From: Acidovorax delafieldii
GTDB lineage: Bacteria > Pseudomonadota > Gammaproteobacteria > Burkholderiales > Burkholderiaceae_C
NCBI RefSeq assembly: GCF_007993815.1
Contig: NZ_VJWE01000011.1
Location: forward strand, 248,001 to 312,000
Direction of reading: 5' to 3'
DNA: 64,000 nt
Position numbers and translations under genes: made by a program. Below, one piece after another: positions 15,740 through 26,767 of the stretch. The notes under the pieces were generated by a model, which saw nothing but the letters and a program-made list of their open reading frames with translations, was not told the DNA's origin and did no database searches. The number at the start of each line of letters is the position of its first letter. Position 1 is the first letter of the stretch.

Positions 15740-18019
15740 ATGACTTTCCTGTTTGCTCCACGTCTGCGTTTCACTCTCAAAACCATAGCAGCCAGCGCAA
15801 TATTTACCTGCGCCTGTGGCCAGATTGGCGCCCAGACGGCGGTGGACACCCGCACCGGCAGCGTACGCCCCAGCGAACCCGTCACGCTCAACTTTGCCAA
15901 CGCCGAGATCGAGGCCGTGGCCCGCACCATGGCCACCATCACCGGCCGCAACGTGGTGGTGGACCCACGGGTCAAAGGCCAGCTCAACCTCGTGACCGAG
16001 CGCGCGGTGACGCCTGCCGCCGCGTTCCAGCAGTTCCTGGCCGCGCTGCGCCTGCAAGGCTTCACGGTGGTGGAGGCGGCCGGCTTGTACAAGGTGGTGC
16101 CCGAGGCCGACGCCAAGCTGCAGGGCGGCAGCGTGAGCGTGGTGCAGGGCAACGCGGGCAGCGCGCCCGGCGGTGGGCAGATCGTCACGCAGATCTTCAA
16201 GCTCAACTTCGAAAACGCCGCCAATCTGGTGCCGGTGCTGCGCCCGCTCATCAGCCCCAACAACACCATCAACGTGAACCCCGGCAACAACTCGCTGGTG
16301 ATCACCGACTATGCCGACAACCTGCAGCGCCTGGCGCGCATCGTGGCGGCCATGGATGTGTCCAACGCCAGCGATGTGGAGGTGATTCCGCTCAAGAACG
16401 CGATTGCCAGCGACCTGGCACCGCTGGTGTCGCGCCTGATCGACGGCGGCAGCGCCAACGGGGGTGCCGCAGCCGCGGCCGCGCCCGGCCAGGCCGACAC
16501 CGCGTTCAAGACCACCCTCATCGCCGAGCCGCGCAGCAACTCGCTGATCCTGCGTGCCGCCAACCCGGCCCGCGTGGCCCAGGTGCGCGCACTGGTGGCC
16601 CAGCTGGACCAGGCCCCCGCGCCCGGCAGCAGCGCGGCCAGCGGCAACATCCATGTGGTCTACCTCAAGAACGCCGACGCCACCAAGCTGGCCACCACCC
16701 TGCGCGCCGCCATGGCGGCCATGGGTGGCGGCAATGGCGGTGCGGCCAGCAGCGGTGGCGGTGCCAGCTCGCCCGCACCCAGCACCGGGCTGAGCACCGG
16801 GGGCATGCTGTCCACCAACGGCAGCTCGTCCGGCAGCAGCACCAGCGGCGGCCTGGGATCCAGCACCAGCGCCATGGGCACCAGCAGCACCAACAACAAC
16901 CAGCCCTCCACCGGCGGTCAGATCCAGGCCGACCCCACCACCAACTCGCTCATCATCACCGCGCCCGAGCCGCTGTACCGCCAGCTGCGCGACGTGATCG
17001 ACAAGCTCGACGGCCGCCGCGCGCAGGTGCTGGTCGAGAGCCTGATCGTCGAGGTCTCTGCCAACAAGGTGGCCGAGTTCGGCATCCAGTGGCAGGGCAT
17101 TCTGGGCAAAAACGGCGATGGCACCGTGGGCGTGATCGGCACCAACTCCGGCGCGGCCGGTGCCAACATTCTGAACGTGACAGCCGCCCTGGCCTCGGGC
17201 TCCACCAACTCCATCGCGACGGCGGCCAGTTCGCTGGGCAAGGGCCTGAACCTGGCGCTCGCACCGCGCATCAACGGCCAGTACTACCTGGGCGCGCTGG
17301 CGAACTTCCTGCAGAACAGCGGCGATGCCAACGTGCTCTCCACCCCCAACCTGATGACGCTGGACAACGAAGAGGCGCGCATCATCATCGGAAACAACGT
17401 GCCCTTCGTGACCGGCTCGTACGCCAACAGCACCGGCAGCAGCACGGTGAACCCGTTCACCACGGTGGAGCGCAAGGACGTGGGCCTGATGCTCAAGGTG
17501 CGTCCGCAGATCAGCGAGAACGGCACGGTGAAGATGGCGATCTACCAGGAGGTCTCCAAGATCGACACCGCCACGCTGAGCAACGCCAACGGCCCCACCA
17601 CCAGCAAGCGCTCCATCGAGTCGAACGTGGTGGTGGACGATGGCAGCATCATCGTGATTGGCGGCCTGCTGGAAGACAGCTACTCGCAAGGCCAGGACAA
17701 GGTGCCGGTGATGGGGGACATCCCGGTGCTGGGCAACCTGTTCCGCAGCGAGAACCGCACCCGCAACAAGACCAACCTGATGGTGTTCCTGCGCCCCATT
17801 GTGGTGCGTGATAACGCCACCAGCGACGCATTGATGATGGACCGCTACGAGGCCATCCGCGCGCTGCAGCAGACCACCCAGCCCGCGCCCAGCGTGGTGA
17901 TGAAGTCGGTGTCCGGCGCGCCCATCCTGCCCGCGCTGCCACAGCGCGCAGAGCCCGGCGCAGCCACGGTGCCTGCGCAGCCGCTGGCCCCGCTGCCCGC
18001 AGAGACTTCGCCACGCTGA
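15740..18019 (+). CDS. gspD: Type II secretion outer-membrane secretin GspD
   Basis: Outer-membrane channel of the T2SS, 759 residues. A signal peptide (about 1-32) is followed by N0 (VTLNFANAEIEAVARTMATIT), N1-N3 domains, and the C-terminal secretin domain (about 440-705) with the conserved end VPVMGDIPVLGNLFRSENRTRNKTNLMVFLRP. A Gly/Ser/Thr-rich insert (about 340-392) interrupts N3, longer than in many secretins. The last 50 residues are Ala/Pro-rich and may be the pilotin-binding S region. Part of the signal peptide coding sequence (15776-15822) resembles the dispersed repeat. Confidence 0.96.
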   Translation: MTFLFAPRLRFTLKTIAASAIFTCACGQIGAQTAVDTRTGSVRPSEPVTLNFANAEIEAVARTMATITGRNVVVDPRVKGQLNLVTERAVTPAAAFQQFLAALRLQGFTVVEAAGLYKVVPEADAKLQGGSVSVVQGNAGSAPGGGQIVTQIFKLNFENAANLVPVLRPLISPNNTINVNPGNNSLVITDYADNLQRLARIVAAMDVSNASDVEVIPLKNAIASDLAPLVSRLIDGGSANGGAAAAAAPGQADTAFKTTLIAEPRSNSLILRAANPARVAQVRALVAQLDQAPAPGSSAASGNIHVVYLKNADATKLATTLRAAMAAMGGGNGGAASSGGGASSPAPSTGLSTGGMLSTNGSSSGSSTSGGLGSSTSAMGTSSTNNNQPSTGGQIQADPTTNSLIITAPEPLYRQLRDVIDKLDGRRAQVLVESLIVEVSANKVAEFGIQWQGILGKNGDGTVGVIGTNSGAAGANILNVTAALASGSTNSIATAASSLGKGLNLALAPRINGQYYLGALANFLQNSGDANVLSTPNLMTLDNEEARIIIGNNVPFVTGSYANSTGSSTVNPFTTVERKDVGLMLKVRPQISENGTVKMAIYQEVSKIDTATLSNANGPTTSKRSIESNVVVDDGSIIVIGGLLEDSYSQGQDKVPVMGDIPVLGNLFRSENRTRNKTNLMVFLRPIVVRDNATSDALMMDRYEAIRALQQTTQPAPSVVMKSVSGAPILPALPQRAEPGAATVPAQPLAPLPAETSPR
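15776..15822 (+). repeat. Possible dispersed repeat in the gspD signal-peptide region
   Basis: CAAAACCATAGCAGCCAGCG, later TGCGCCTGTGGCC, follows the order AAAA-ATAGC-GC-AGCGC-GCGC-GGCC of the family but is the most divergent candidate, lacking exact TGATAGCTG and CTAGCGC blocks. Coincidence is quite possible. Confidence 0.3.
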
Positions 18020-18040
18020 AGAAGAGAAGAGCCGCCACCC

Positions 18041-19429
18041 ATGCGCCACCCCCTGCCCTACGCCTTTGCCCGCACCGCCCAGCTGCTGCTGGAGGACGAC
18101 GGCCACCAGCTGGTGCTGTGGCACGGCCCCAGCCCCGACGCGGGCGCGCTGTCCGAAGTGCTGCGCAAGCACCCGGTGCAGCAACTGCTTGCGCTCGATG
18201 CCCCGGCCCTGGCCCAGCGCATCAGCGCGGCCTATTCGCACAGCGAATCGAGCGCCGCCACCGTGGTGAGCGAGGTCGAGAGCGACGCCGACCTCTCGCG
18301 CATGATGCAGGAGCTGCCGGCCGTCGAGGACTTGCTGGAATCAGCCGGCGACGCGCCCATCATCCGCATGCTCAACGCCCTGCTCACGCAGGCCGCGCGC
18401 GACGGCGCGAGCGATATCCACATCGAGCCCTACGAGCGCCACAGCAGCGTGCGCTTTCGCGTGGATGGCACGCTGCGCGAAGTGGTGCAGCCCAACCGCG
18501 CGCTGCACGCCGCATTGATCTCGCGCCTGAAGATCATGGCCGACCTGGACATCAGCGAAAAACGCCTGCCCCAGGACGGCCGCATCAGCCTGCGCCTGGG
18601 CACGCGCGCCATCGACGTGCGCGTCTCCACCCTGCCCAGCGCGCACGGCGAGCGCGCTGTGCTGCGCCTGCTGGACAAGAGTGAAAGCAAGCTCAGCCTG
18701 GAGGCCGTGGGCATGCAGGGCGACACCCTGCGCCGCTTTGAGGGCCTGATCGGCCAGCCGCACGGCATCATCCTGGTCACCGGCCCCACGGGCTCGGGCA
18801 AGACGACCACGCTGTATGCGGCGCTGGGCCGGCTCGACGCCACGCGCAACAACATCATGACGGTGGAAGACCCCATCGAATACGAGCTGCCGGGCGTGGG
18901 CCAGACCCAGGTCAACAGCAAGATCGAGCTGACCTTTGCCAAAGCGCTGCGCGCCATCCTGCGGCAGGACCCGGACATCATCATGATTGGTGAAATCCGC
19001 GACTTCGAGACCGCGCAGATTGCCATCCAGGCCTCGCTCACGGGTCACCTGGTGCTGGCCACCCTGCACACCAACGACGCGGCCAGCGCGGTCACGCGCC
19101 TGACCGACATGGGTGTGGAGCCCTTCCTGCTGTCGTCGTCGCTACTGGGCGTGCTGGCCCAGCGCCTGGTGCGCAAGTTCTGCAGCCACTGCCACGGCAG
19201 CGGGTGTGAGCACTGCGGCCAGACGGGCTACACCGGCCGCACGGGCGTGTTCGAGTTGCTGGTGACCACGGACGCGATCCGGGCACAGATCCACAACCAG
19301 GCCTCAGAGGCCGACATCCGCACCGCAGCGCTGGCGGGTGGCATGGCGCTGATGCGGGACGATGGCGAACGCCTGATTGCCGCCGGCATCACCAGCCGCG
19401 AAGAAGTGCTGCGGGTGACGCGGGACTGA
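18041..19429 (+). CDS. gspE: Type II secretion ATPase GspE
   Basis: Cytoplasmic hexameric ATPase that powers pseudopilus assembly, 462 residues. The N-terminal domain binding GspL is about 1-100. The ATPase domain has Walker A GPTGSGKTTT (248-257), the Asp box VEDPIEYE, Walker B RQDPDIIMIGEIRD and the His box TGHLVLATLHTNDA. A zinc-binding tetracysteine lies at C381, C384, C389 and C392, with a shorter loop than in enterobacterial GspE. In most T2SS operons gspF follows directly; here a repeat and then a convergent chemoreceptor gene follow. Confidence 0.96.
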   Translation: MRHPLPYAFARTAQLLLEDDGHQLVLWHGPSPDAGALSEVLRKHPVQQLLALDAPALAQRISAAYSHSESSAATVVSEVESDADLSRMMQELPAVEDLLESAGDAPIIRMLNALLTQAARDGASDIHIEPYERHSSVRFRVDGTLREVVQPNRALHAALISRLKIMADLDISEKRLPQDGRISLRLGTRAIDVRVSTLPSAHGERAVLRLLDKSESKLSLEAVGMQGDTLRRFEGLIGQPHGIILVTGPTGSGKTTTLYAALGRLDATRNNIMTVEDPIEYELPGVGQTQVNSKIELTFAKALRAILRQDPDIIMIGEIRDFETAQIAIQASLTGHLVLATLHTNDAASAVTRLTDMGVEPFLLSSSLLGVLAQRLVRKFCSHCHGSGCEHCGQTGYTGRTGVFELLVTTDAIRAQIHNQASEADIRTAALAGGMALMRDDGERLIAAGITSREEVLRVTRD

Positions 19430-19430
19430 T

Positions 19431-19494
19431 TTGCTACGTTTTTGATAGCTGCTAGCGCATGAAGCACTAGCGCTACCAGCCAAAAACACTTCAA
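19431..19494 (+). repeat. TGATAGCTG/AGCGCT dispersed repeat, intergenic copy
   Basis: Reads GCTACGTTTTTGATAGCTGC, TAGCGCATGAAGCACTAGCG, CTACCAGCCAAAAAC. It occupies essentially the whole 66-base gap between the stop codons of gspE and the convergent chemoreceptor gene. It is the cleanest copy and the best reference for the family here: the left TTTTTGATAGCTG and right AGCC-AAAAA ends can pair partially, as can GCTAGCGC and TAGCGCTA. Confidence 0.8.
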
Positions 19495-19495
19495 A

Positions 19496-21154
19496 CTACC
19501 GGATCTGCAGCGCGGGCCGGCGCCCCACCTGGGCCATCGCAGGTGCGGCGGGCGTTGCAGGTGCCGAGGTGCTAAACGCCGGGGATGCCGTCGCGCCATC
19601 CTGCAGCTTGAACTGGCTGACCGCGCTGTTGAGGTGGTGCGCCTGCTCGCGCAGCGACTCGGACGCTGCGGTGGACTCCTCCACCAGTGCCGCGTTCTGC
19701 TGGGTCATCTGGTCGAGCTGCGTGACCGACTGGCTGATCTGGCCGATGTTGTCGCTTTGCTCGGCCGACGAAGCGGTGATCTCCGCAATGATGTCGGACA
19801 CGCGCCGCACGCTGCTCACGATCTCGGTCATGGTTTGGCCGGCCTGGCTTACCAGGCGCGAGCCGTCTTCGACCCGCTCCACCGACGAACCGATCAGGCC
19901 CTTGATCTCCTTGGCCGCTTCGGCGCTGCGCTGCGCCAGGTTGCGCACCTCGCTGGCCACCACCGCAAAGCCACGGCCCTGCTCACCGGCACGGGCGGCT
20001 TCCACCGCCGCGTTGAGCGCCAGGATGTTGGTCTGGAACGCAATCGAATCGATCACGCCCGTGATGTCGGCAATCTTGCGCGAGCTGGTGGTGATCTGGT
20101 CCATGGTGGTCACCACCTGCGACACCACGGCGCCACCGCGCGCAGCCACCTCGGCGGCGGACGAGGCAAAGTCGCTGGCCTGGCGCGAGGCCTGGGCGCT
20201 TTGCTGCACGGTGCTGGTCAGCACCTCCATCGACGAGGCGGTCTCTTCCAGGTTGGCCGCTGTCTGCTCGGTGCGGTGGCTCAGGTCATGGTTGCCGCTG
20301 GCGATCTCGGAGCTGGCGGTGGAGATGTTGCCCGCCGCGTCCTGCACCTGGCGCACCAGGTCACGCAACGAGTCCTGCATGCGGCCCATGGCGCCCACCA
20401 GCTGGCCCACTTCATCCTGGTTCATGGCTGCCACATCGCGCGACAAATCGCCACTGGCAATGCGTTCGGCCAGCTCCTGTGCCTGTCCGAGGGACTTGGT
20501 GATGGAACGCACGCTGAAGAACGTGAGCGGAATCAGCACCGCCAGCGCCAGCACCAGGCCCACACCAATCAGTGCGGCCATGGTGGAGGTGCGCGATTCG
20601 ACACCCGCGCGGGCCTCGTCCATCTGCGCACGTGCCGAACCCGCCAGGCTGGAGAACAGCTTGTCGGTGGCTTCCATGTGGACCTTCAGGCGGTCGGCGT
20701 AGGCGCCGCCCCCTGCGCCGTCGAGCTGCGCGCCCTCGATCTTTTCGAAGATGGGTGAGATGCCGGTTTCGTACTGCTTGATCTCATCGAGCGATTTGTC
20801 GATCGAGGCCACAAACTCGGCATCGCCCGACTGCACTTGCCGCACATCGGCCAGGCGCTTGCGCAGGGAGGTCAGGGTTTTGGCCCAGGACTCGCGCAGG
20901 GCAGAGACCTCGACCGAGTTGTTGAAGTTGATGATGATGTCTTTTTCGGTCCGGCGCAGGTCACCCAGGGTGGTGCGCAGCTCGGACATGTCGGTCAGCG
21001 TCTGCACGCGTTCTGAAAACAGCACCTGCAGCGTGCCGCGCGTTCGGTCCAGGGCCACGTAGCCCATGGCACCAATGACGACCAGAAGGATCAGGGAAAA
21101 GACGGTTCCGAAGTAGAGACGCGTGCGGATGGAGAAGCGGCCGAGAGCATTCAT
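19496..21154 (-). CDS. Methyl-accepting chemotaxis protein, Tar-like topology
   Basis: Transmembrane chemoreceptor, 552 residues. TM1 is about 13-34; a four-helix-type periplasmic sensor (about 35-190) contains the 4HB-like segment [25 protein letters not shown]2 is about 192-214, then HAMP (about 215-268). The cytoplasmic hairpin carries the highly conserved tip [27 protein letters not shown]. No CheR-tethering pentapeptide is present (it ends PALQIR). AGGAAGAG precedes the ATG. The ligand is unknown. Convergent with gspE. Confidence 0.93.
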   Translation of the reverse strand: MNALGRFSIRTRLYFGTVFSLILLVVIGAMGYVALDRTRGTLQVLFSERVQTLTDMSELRTTLGDLRRTEKDIIINFNNSVEVSALRESWAKTLTSLRKRLADVRQVQSGDAEFVASIDKSLDEIKQYETGISPIFEKIEGAQLDGAGGGAYADRLKVHMEATDKLFSSLAGSARAQMDEARAGVESRTSTMAALIGVGLVLALAVLIPLTFFSVRSITKSLGQAQELAERIASGDLSRDVAAMNQDEVGQLVGAMGRMQDSLRDLVRQVQDAAGNISTASSEIASGNHDLSHRTEQTAANLEETASSMEVLTSTVQQSAQASRQASDFASSAAEVAARGGAVVSQVVTTMDQITTSSRKIADITGVIDSIAFQTNILALNAAVEAARAGEQGRGFAVVASEVRNLAQRSAEAAKEIKGLIGSSVERVEDGSRLVSQAGQTMTEIVSSVRRVSDIIAEITASSAEQSDNIGQISQSVTQLDQMTQQNAALVEESTAASESLREQAHHLNSAVSQFKLQDGATASPAFSTSAPATPAAPAMAQVGRRPALQIR

Positions 21155-21286
21155 GGCTCTTCCTTACATTTTTTAACAGACAGTCCAGCATAGCAAATTT
21201 GGTGCCACACACACCCCCCGCCTTCTGGGCCGGGGGTGGGCGGGACTATATGCCGGGCAAGACGGTCCACCGCACAGGGTAAGCAC

Positions 21287-21322
21287 GGCCCCGGGGCCCT
21301 GTTTCAGGGAATCCTCGGGGCC
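21287..21322 (-). terminator. GC-rich hairpin downstream of thiC
   Basis: The outer arms GGCCCCG (21287-21293) and CGGGGCC (21316-21322) enclose a perfect inner hairpin CCCTG-TTT-CAGGG. It lies about 25 bases after the thiC stop on the minus strand. There is no T tract, so it may protect the 3' end or assist factor-dependent termination. Confidence 0.45.
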
Positions 21323-21347
21323 AGTAGCTGCGCTTATTGCGCTGCTG

Positions 21348-23492
<2,145 letters not shown>

Positions 23493-23539
23493 GGCGCGAG
23501 TATAGGCCAGAGAAAAAACGGCGGTGCAGAGCCCGCGCA

Positions 23540-23716
23540 TCAGGCGAGGCGGCCGATGAGGATCACCGCAAAGAAAAAGACGGCGGCAATCACTGTCCAC
23601 TTGAGGATGACGAGCCCCAGGCGCTTGTAGCGCGGCTGCCCTGTGCCCGCGTAAAACGCGAACGACACGGCCGCCGCCAGGAGCAGCAGCATGGCCAGCC
23701 AGCGAAAGATCAACAT
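23540..23716 (-). CDS. Small two-helix membrane protein downstream of lpxC
   Basis: A 58-codon frame beginning MLIFRWLAML and ending FAVILIGRLA, starting 12 bases after the lpxC stop. It predicts two hydrophobic helices (about 5-24 and 38-55) joined by a short charged turn (GTGQPRYKRLG). A positive-inside reading puts the loop, rich in Arg/Lys, in the cytoplasm. The product is not recognised. It is supported by its position directly after lpxC on the same strand, by balanced codon usage and by strong membrane-protein character. The ribosome site (GTAGGG) is weak. Confidence 0.65.
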   Translation of the reverse strand: MLIFRWLAMLLLLAAAVSFAFYAGTGQPRYKRLGLVILKWTVIAAVFFFAVILIGRLA

Positions 23717-23728
23717 GGCAAACGGGCC

Positions 23729-24652
23729 CTACCAGGCGCGCGCAGGCTGCGCAAAGCCGGTGGGAGCCTGGCGCTCGTCCTCGAACGTGACCACCTCCCA
23801 GGCATCACGCTGGGCCAGCAGCTCGCGCAGCAAGAGGTTGTTCATGGCATGGCCCGAGCGGAACGCACTGTAGGCGGCCAGCAGCGGCTTGCCGATGAGG
23901 TACAGGTCACCCATGGCATCCAGGATCTTGTGCTTCACGAACTCGTCGTCATAGCGCAGGCCGTCGCTGTTGAGCACCTTGTAGTCGTCCATCACGATGG
24001 CGTTGTCCAGCCCGCCGCCCAGCGCCAGGCCGTTGGAGCGCATCATCTCCACATCGCGGGTGAAGCCGAAGGTGCGGGCGCGGGCAATGTCGCGGCTGTA
24101 GTTGCCTTGCCCCAGGTCAAACTCCACACGCTGGCCGGTGGAGTCCACGGCCGGGTGGTCGAAGTCGATTTCGAAGCTGAGCTTGTAGCCGTGGTACGGC
24201 GTGAGGCGCGCCCACTTGGCGTTGGCGCCCTCGCCCTCGCGCACCTCCACGGGCCGGGTGACGCGGATGAAGCGCTTGGGTGCGTTCTGCAGCTCCACCC
24301 CGGCGCTTTGCAACAGGAACACAAACGAGGCCGAAGACCCATCGAGGATGGGGACCTCTTCGGCCGTGATGTCCACGTACAGGTTGTCGATGCCCAGCCC
24401 CGCACAGGCCGACATCAGGTGCTCCACCGTGTGCACCTTGGCATTGCCCACCGCGATGGTGGACGCCAGCCTCGTATCCGTCACAGCCTCGGCACGGATG
24501 GGAATGTCCACCGGCTGCGGCAGATCCACCCGCCGGAACACGATGCCTGTGTCCGGCTGCGCGGGCCGCAGGGTCAACTCGACCCGTTGGCCGCTGTGCA
24601 GACCCACGCCTACGGCGCGGGTCAGGGTCTTGAGGGTGCGTTGCTGGAGCAT
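23729..24652 (-). CDS. lpxC: UDP-3-O-acyl-N-acetylglucosamine deacetylase
   Basis: Zinc deacetylase committing UDP-GlcNAc to lipid A synthesis, 307 residues. Zinc ligands H74 and H78 lie in [10 protein letters not shown]; the third His and the Asp are in [11 protein letters not shown]. The N terminus [20 protein letters not shown] is typical. It is the last gene of the division and cell-wall region, but here it is separated from ftsZ by an oppositely oriented chemoreceptor gene, so it needs its own promoter in the 193-base gap upstream. Confidence 0.97.
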   Translation of the reverse strand: MLQQRTLKTLTRAVGVGLHSGQRVELTLRPAQPDTGIVFRRVDLPQPVDIPIRAEAVTDTRLASTIAVGNAKVHTVEHLMSACAGLGIDNLYVDITAEEVPILDGSSASFVFLLQSAGVELQNAPKRFIRVTRPVEVREGEGANAKWARLTPYHGYKLSFEIDFDHPAVDSTGQRVEFDLGQGNYSRDIARARTFGFTRDVEMMRSNGLALGGGLDNAIVMDDYKVLNSDGLRYDDEFVKHKILDAMGDLYLIGKPLLAAYSAFRSGHAMNNLLLRELLAQRDAWEVVTFEDERQAPTGFAQPARAW

Positions 24653-24845
24653 CTGCGCATTTTAGTTTCTGCGGCACCGCCCCGCACGTGCCGAGGTCTT
24701 GTCGCTCCGCAAAGCAACGCGTACGTAGAGCTACCGCCGCGTTTTCACCTACTGTGCAGGCCCCATGGTTCGCCGCACAATTTGGTACAGAGGGCCTTAA
24801 CAACCACAACATGAACACACGACACCCGCCCCACAGGAGACTCCC

Positions 24846-26627
24846 ATGAGCAAACTCAGTTTCAAGATGAAAGTCATGCTCATGATCGGCACCGCGCTCA
24901 CGGCGCTGCTGATCATGGCCATCCTGTCACTCCTCCAGGAGCGGCGACTGATCACCGAGTCCCGCAAGGACCTGCTGACCACCGCCGTCCAGTCCGCACA
25001 CAGCATCGTGGTCGGTTACCAGGCCAAGGCCGCGAGCGGCGCCATGTCGGTGGAAGACGCGCAGAAGGCTGCCAAGGACGCCCTGCGCATTGCACGCTAC
25101 GGCGGCCCCGAGGGCAAGACCGAATATTTCTACATCTGGACCACCGAGGGCGTGGGCGTGATGCACCCCTTCAAGACCGAGTGGGACGGGCAGGACATGC
25201 TCGGCAAGGTCAAGGATGGTTCGGGCGTGGACATCATCGGCCTGCTGGTAAACGGCATGCGCAGCAGCAAGGACGGCAAGGCCTTTGTGCCCACCATGTT
25301 CGCGCGCCCCGGCCAGCAGACACCCGTGCCCAAGCTGCAGTACATCGTCAAAGTGGACGGCTGGAACTGGATGGTGGGCTCCGGGCTGTATACGGACGAC
25401 GTCGATGCCATGCTGCGCCAGGCCCTGTGGTCGAGCCTTGCTCTGGTGGTGGCGGTGTTTGTGGCGGTGGGGGTGATCGGCCTGCTGGTGTCGCGCTCGG
25501 TGTTGCGCCAGATTGGTGGCGAACCCACCCACGCCATTGCCATCATGTCCGAAGTGGCCGAAGGCAACCTCGACGCCCAGATCCCTGCCGCCCCACCGGG
25601 CTCCATGCTCGATGGCTTGGCCCACATGGTGGCCTCGCTGCGCAAGCTGGTGACCGAGGTACGGTCGGCCACGGACAGCATTGCTACGGCGTCGGGGGAA
25701 ATTGCCCAGGGCAACAACGACCTGGCCCACCGCACCGAAGACACGGCCAGCAACCTGCAAACCACCGCCAGCAGCATGGAGGAGCTCACCAGCACCGTGA
25801 AGCAGACATCGGACTCCGCGCAAACCGCCAACCAGATGGCAACTTCAGCGGCTGCCGTGGCGGCGCGCGGAGGGGAAGTGGTGTCCCGAGTGGTATCCAC
25901 CATGCAGGACATCAACGCCAGCAGCAACAAGATCAGCGACATCATCGGCGTCATCGACGGGATCGCGTTCCAGACCAACATCCTGGCGCTCAACGCCGCC
26001 GTCGAGGCAGCGCGCGCAGGTGAACAGGGTCGCGGTTTCGCGGTGGTCGCCAGCGAAGTACGCAGCCTGGCACAGCGCAGCGCTGCAGCCGCCAAGGAAA
26101 TCAAGACATTGATCGACGCTTCCGTGGAGAAGGTGGCATCGGGCACACAACTGGTGGGCAATGCAGGCGCCACCATGACCGAGATCGTGGACAGCGTTCA
26201 ACGCGTGACGGACATCATTGGAGAAATCCGCTCGGCCACCTCGGAGCAGAGCCAGGGCATTGCCCAGGTCAACACCGCCGTGAACCAGCTGGACCAGATG
26301 ACCCAACAGAACTCAGCGCTGGTGGAGCAGTCGGCTGCAGCAGCAGACAGCCTGCGCGAGCAAGCCATGAAGCTCACCCAGGTGGTGGCGCTGTTCCGCG
26401 TGAACGGCAGCACCTCCGCGCCCGCCCCGGCCAGCCGCCCCGCAGCTGCGCCCCGCCCCGCCGTGGCACCTGCCGTGCGTGCGGCAGCGCCCCGCCCGGC
26501 CCTGGCCAAGGCGCCGGCAGCCCCTCGTGCTGCTGCGCCTTCACCCGCGCCAGCGGCGGCATTGCCCCCCAAGGCAAGCAGCCCCAAGCCTGCGGCTGAC
26601 AATAACGATGACTGGGAATCTTTCTGA
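24846..26627 (+). CDS. Methyl-accepting chemotaxis protein, single-Cache type, with CheR-tether pentapeptide
   Basis: 593-residue chemoreceptor. TM1 (about 10-30) is followed by a periplasmic single Cache domain (about 35-190) with the signature TEYFYIWTTEGVGVMHPF and YIVKVDGWNWMVGSGLYTDD; sCache_2 domains commonly sense small carboxylates. TM2 is about 193-215, then HAMP, then the signalling hairpin with [21 protein letters not shown] 75-residue Ala/Pro linker leads to the C-terminal DWESF, which matches the x-W-x-x-F/Y pentapeptide that tethers CheR and CheB. Good ribosome site (ACAGGAGA). It interrupts the usual ftsZ-lpxC adjacency. Confidence 0.93.
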   Translation: MSKLSFKMKVMLMIGTALTALLIMAILSLLQERRLITESRKDLLTTAVQSAHSIVVGYQAKAASGAMSVEDAQKAAKDALRIARYGGPEGKTEYFYIWTTEGVGVMHPFKTEWDGQDMLGKVKDGSGVDIIGLLVNGMRSSKDGKAFVPTMFARPGQQTPVPKLQYIVKVDGWNWMVGSGLYTDDVDAMLRQALWSSLALVVAVFVAVGVIGLLVSRSVLRQIGGEPTHAIAIMSEVAEGNLDAQIPAAPPGSMLDGLAHMVASLRKLVTEVRSATDSIATASGEIAQGNNDLAHRTEDTASNLQTTASSMEELTSTVKQTSDSAQTANQMATSAAAVAARGGEVVSRVVSTMQDINASSNKISDIIGVIDGIAFQTNILALNAAVEAARAGEQGRGFAVVASEVRSLAQRSAAAAKEIKTLIDASVEKVASGTQLVGNAGATMTEIVDSVQRVTDIIGEIRSATSEQSQGIAQVNTAVNQLDQMTQQNSALVEQSAAAADSLREQAMKLTQVVALFRVNGSTSAPAPASRPAAAPRPAVAPAVRAAAPRPALAKAPAAPRAAAPSPAPAAALPPKASSPKPAADNNDDWESF

Positions 26628-26683
26628 CCACTCAGAGGCCTGGGGCGGCCCAGGCCTGAGAGCCTGCTGACGTTCGCCCAGTC

Positions 26684-26719
26684 AAAAAGCCCTACCAGCT
26701 TGCGCCGGCAGGGCTTTTT
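26684..26719. terminator. Bidirectional terminator between chemoreceptor gene and ftsZ
   Basis: AAAAAGCCCT (26684-26693) and AGGGCTTTTT (26710-26719) form a 10-bp stem with a 16-base loop between two convergent genes. Both strands end in a T run, so it can serve the chemoreceptor gene and the dcw cluster. Confidence 0.88.
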
Positions 26720-26767
26720 GTCTTGCAGCCTCCGGGAGGGGGCCGCAGGGTGCGATCTGCGCGGTTG

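Noticed and set aside
16750..16920. Low-complexity Gly/Ser/Thr stretch in gspD as a possible inserted repeat or frameshift
   Set aside because: Flexible inserts in the N3 domain are common in secretins, and the reading frame and flanking domains are intact.
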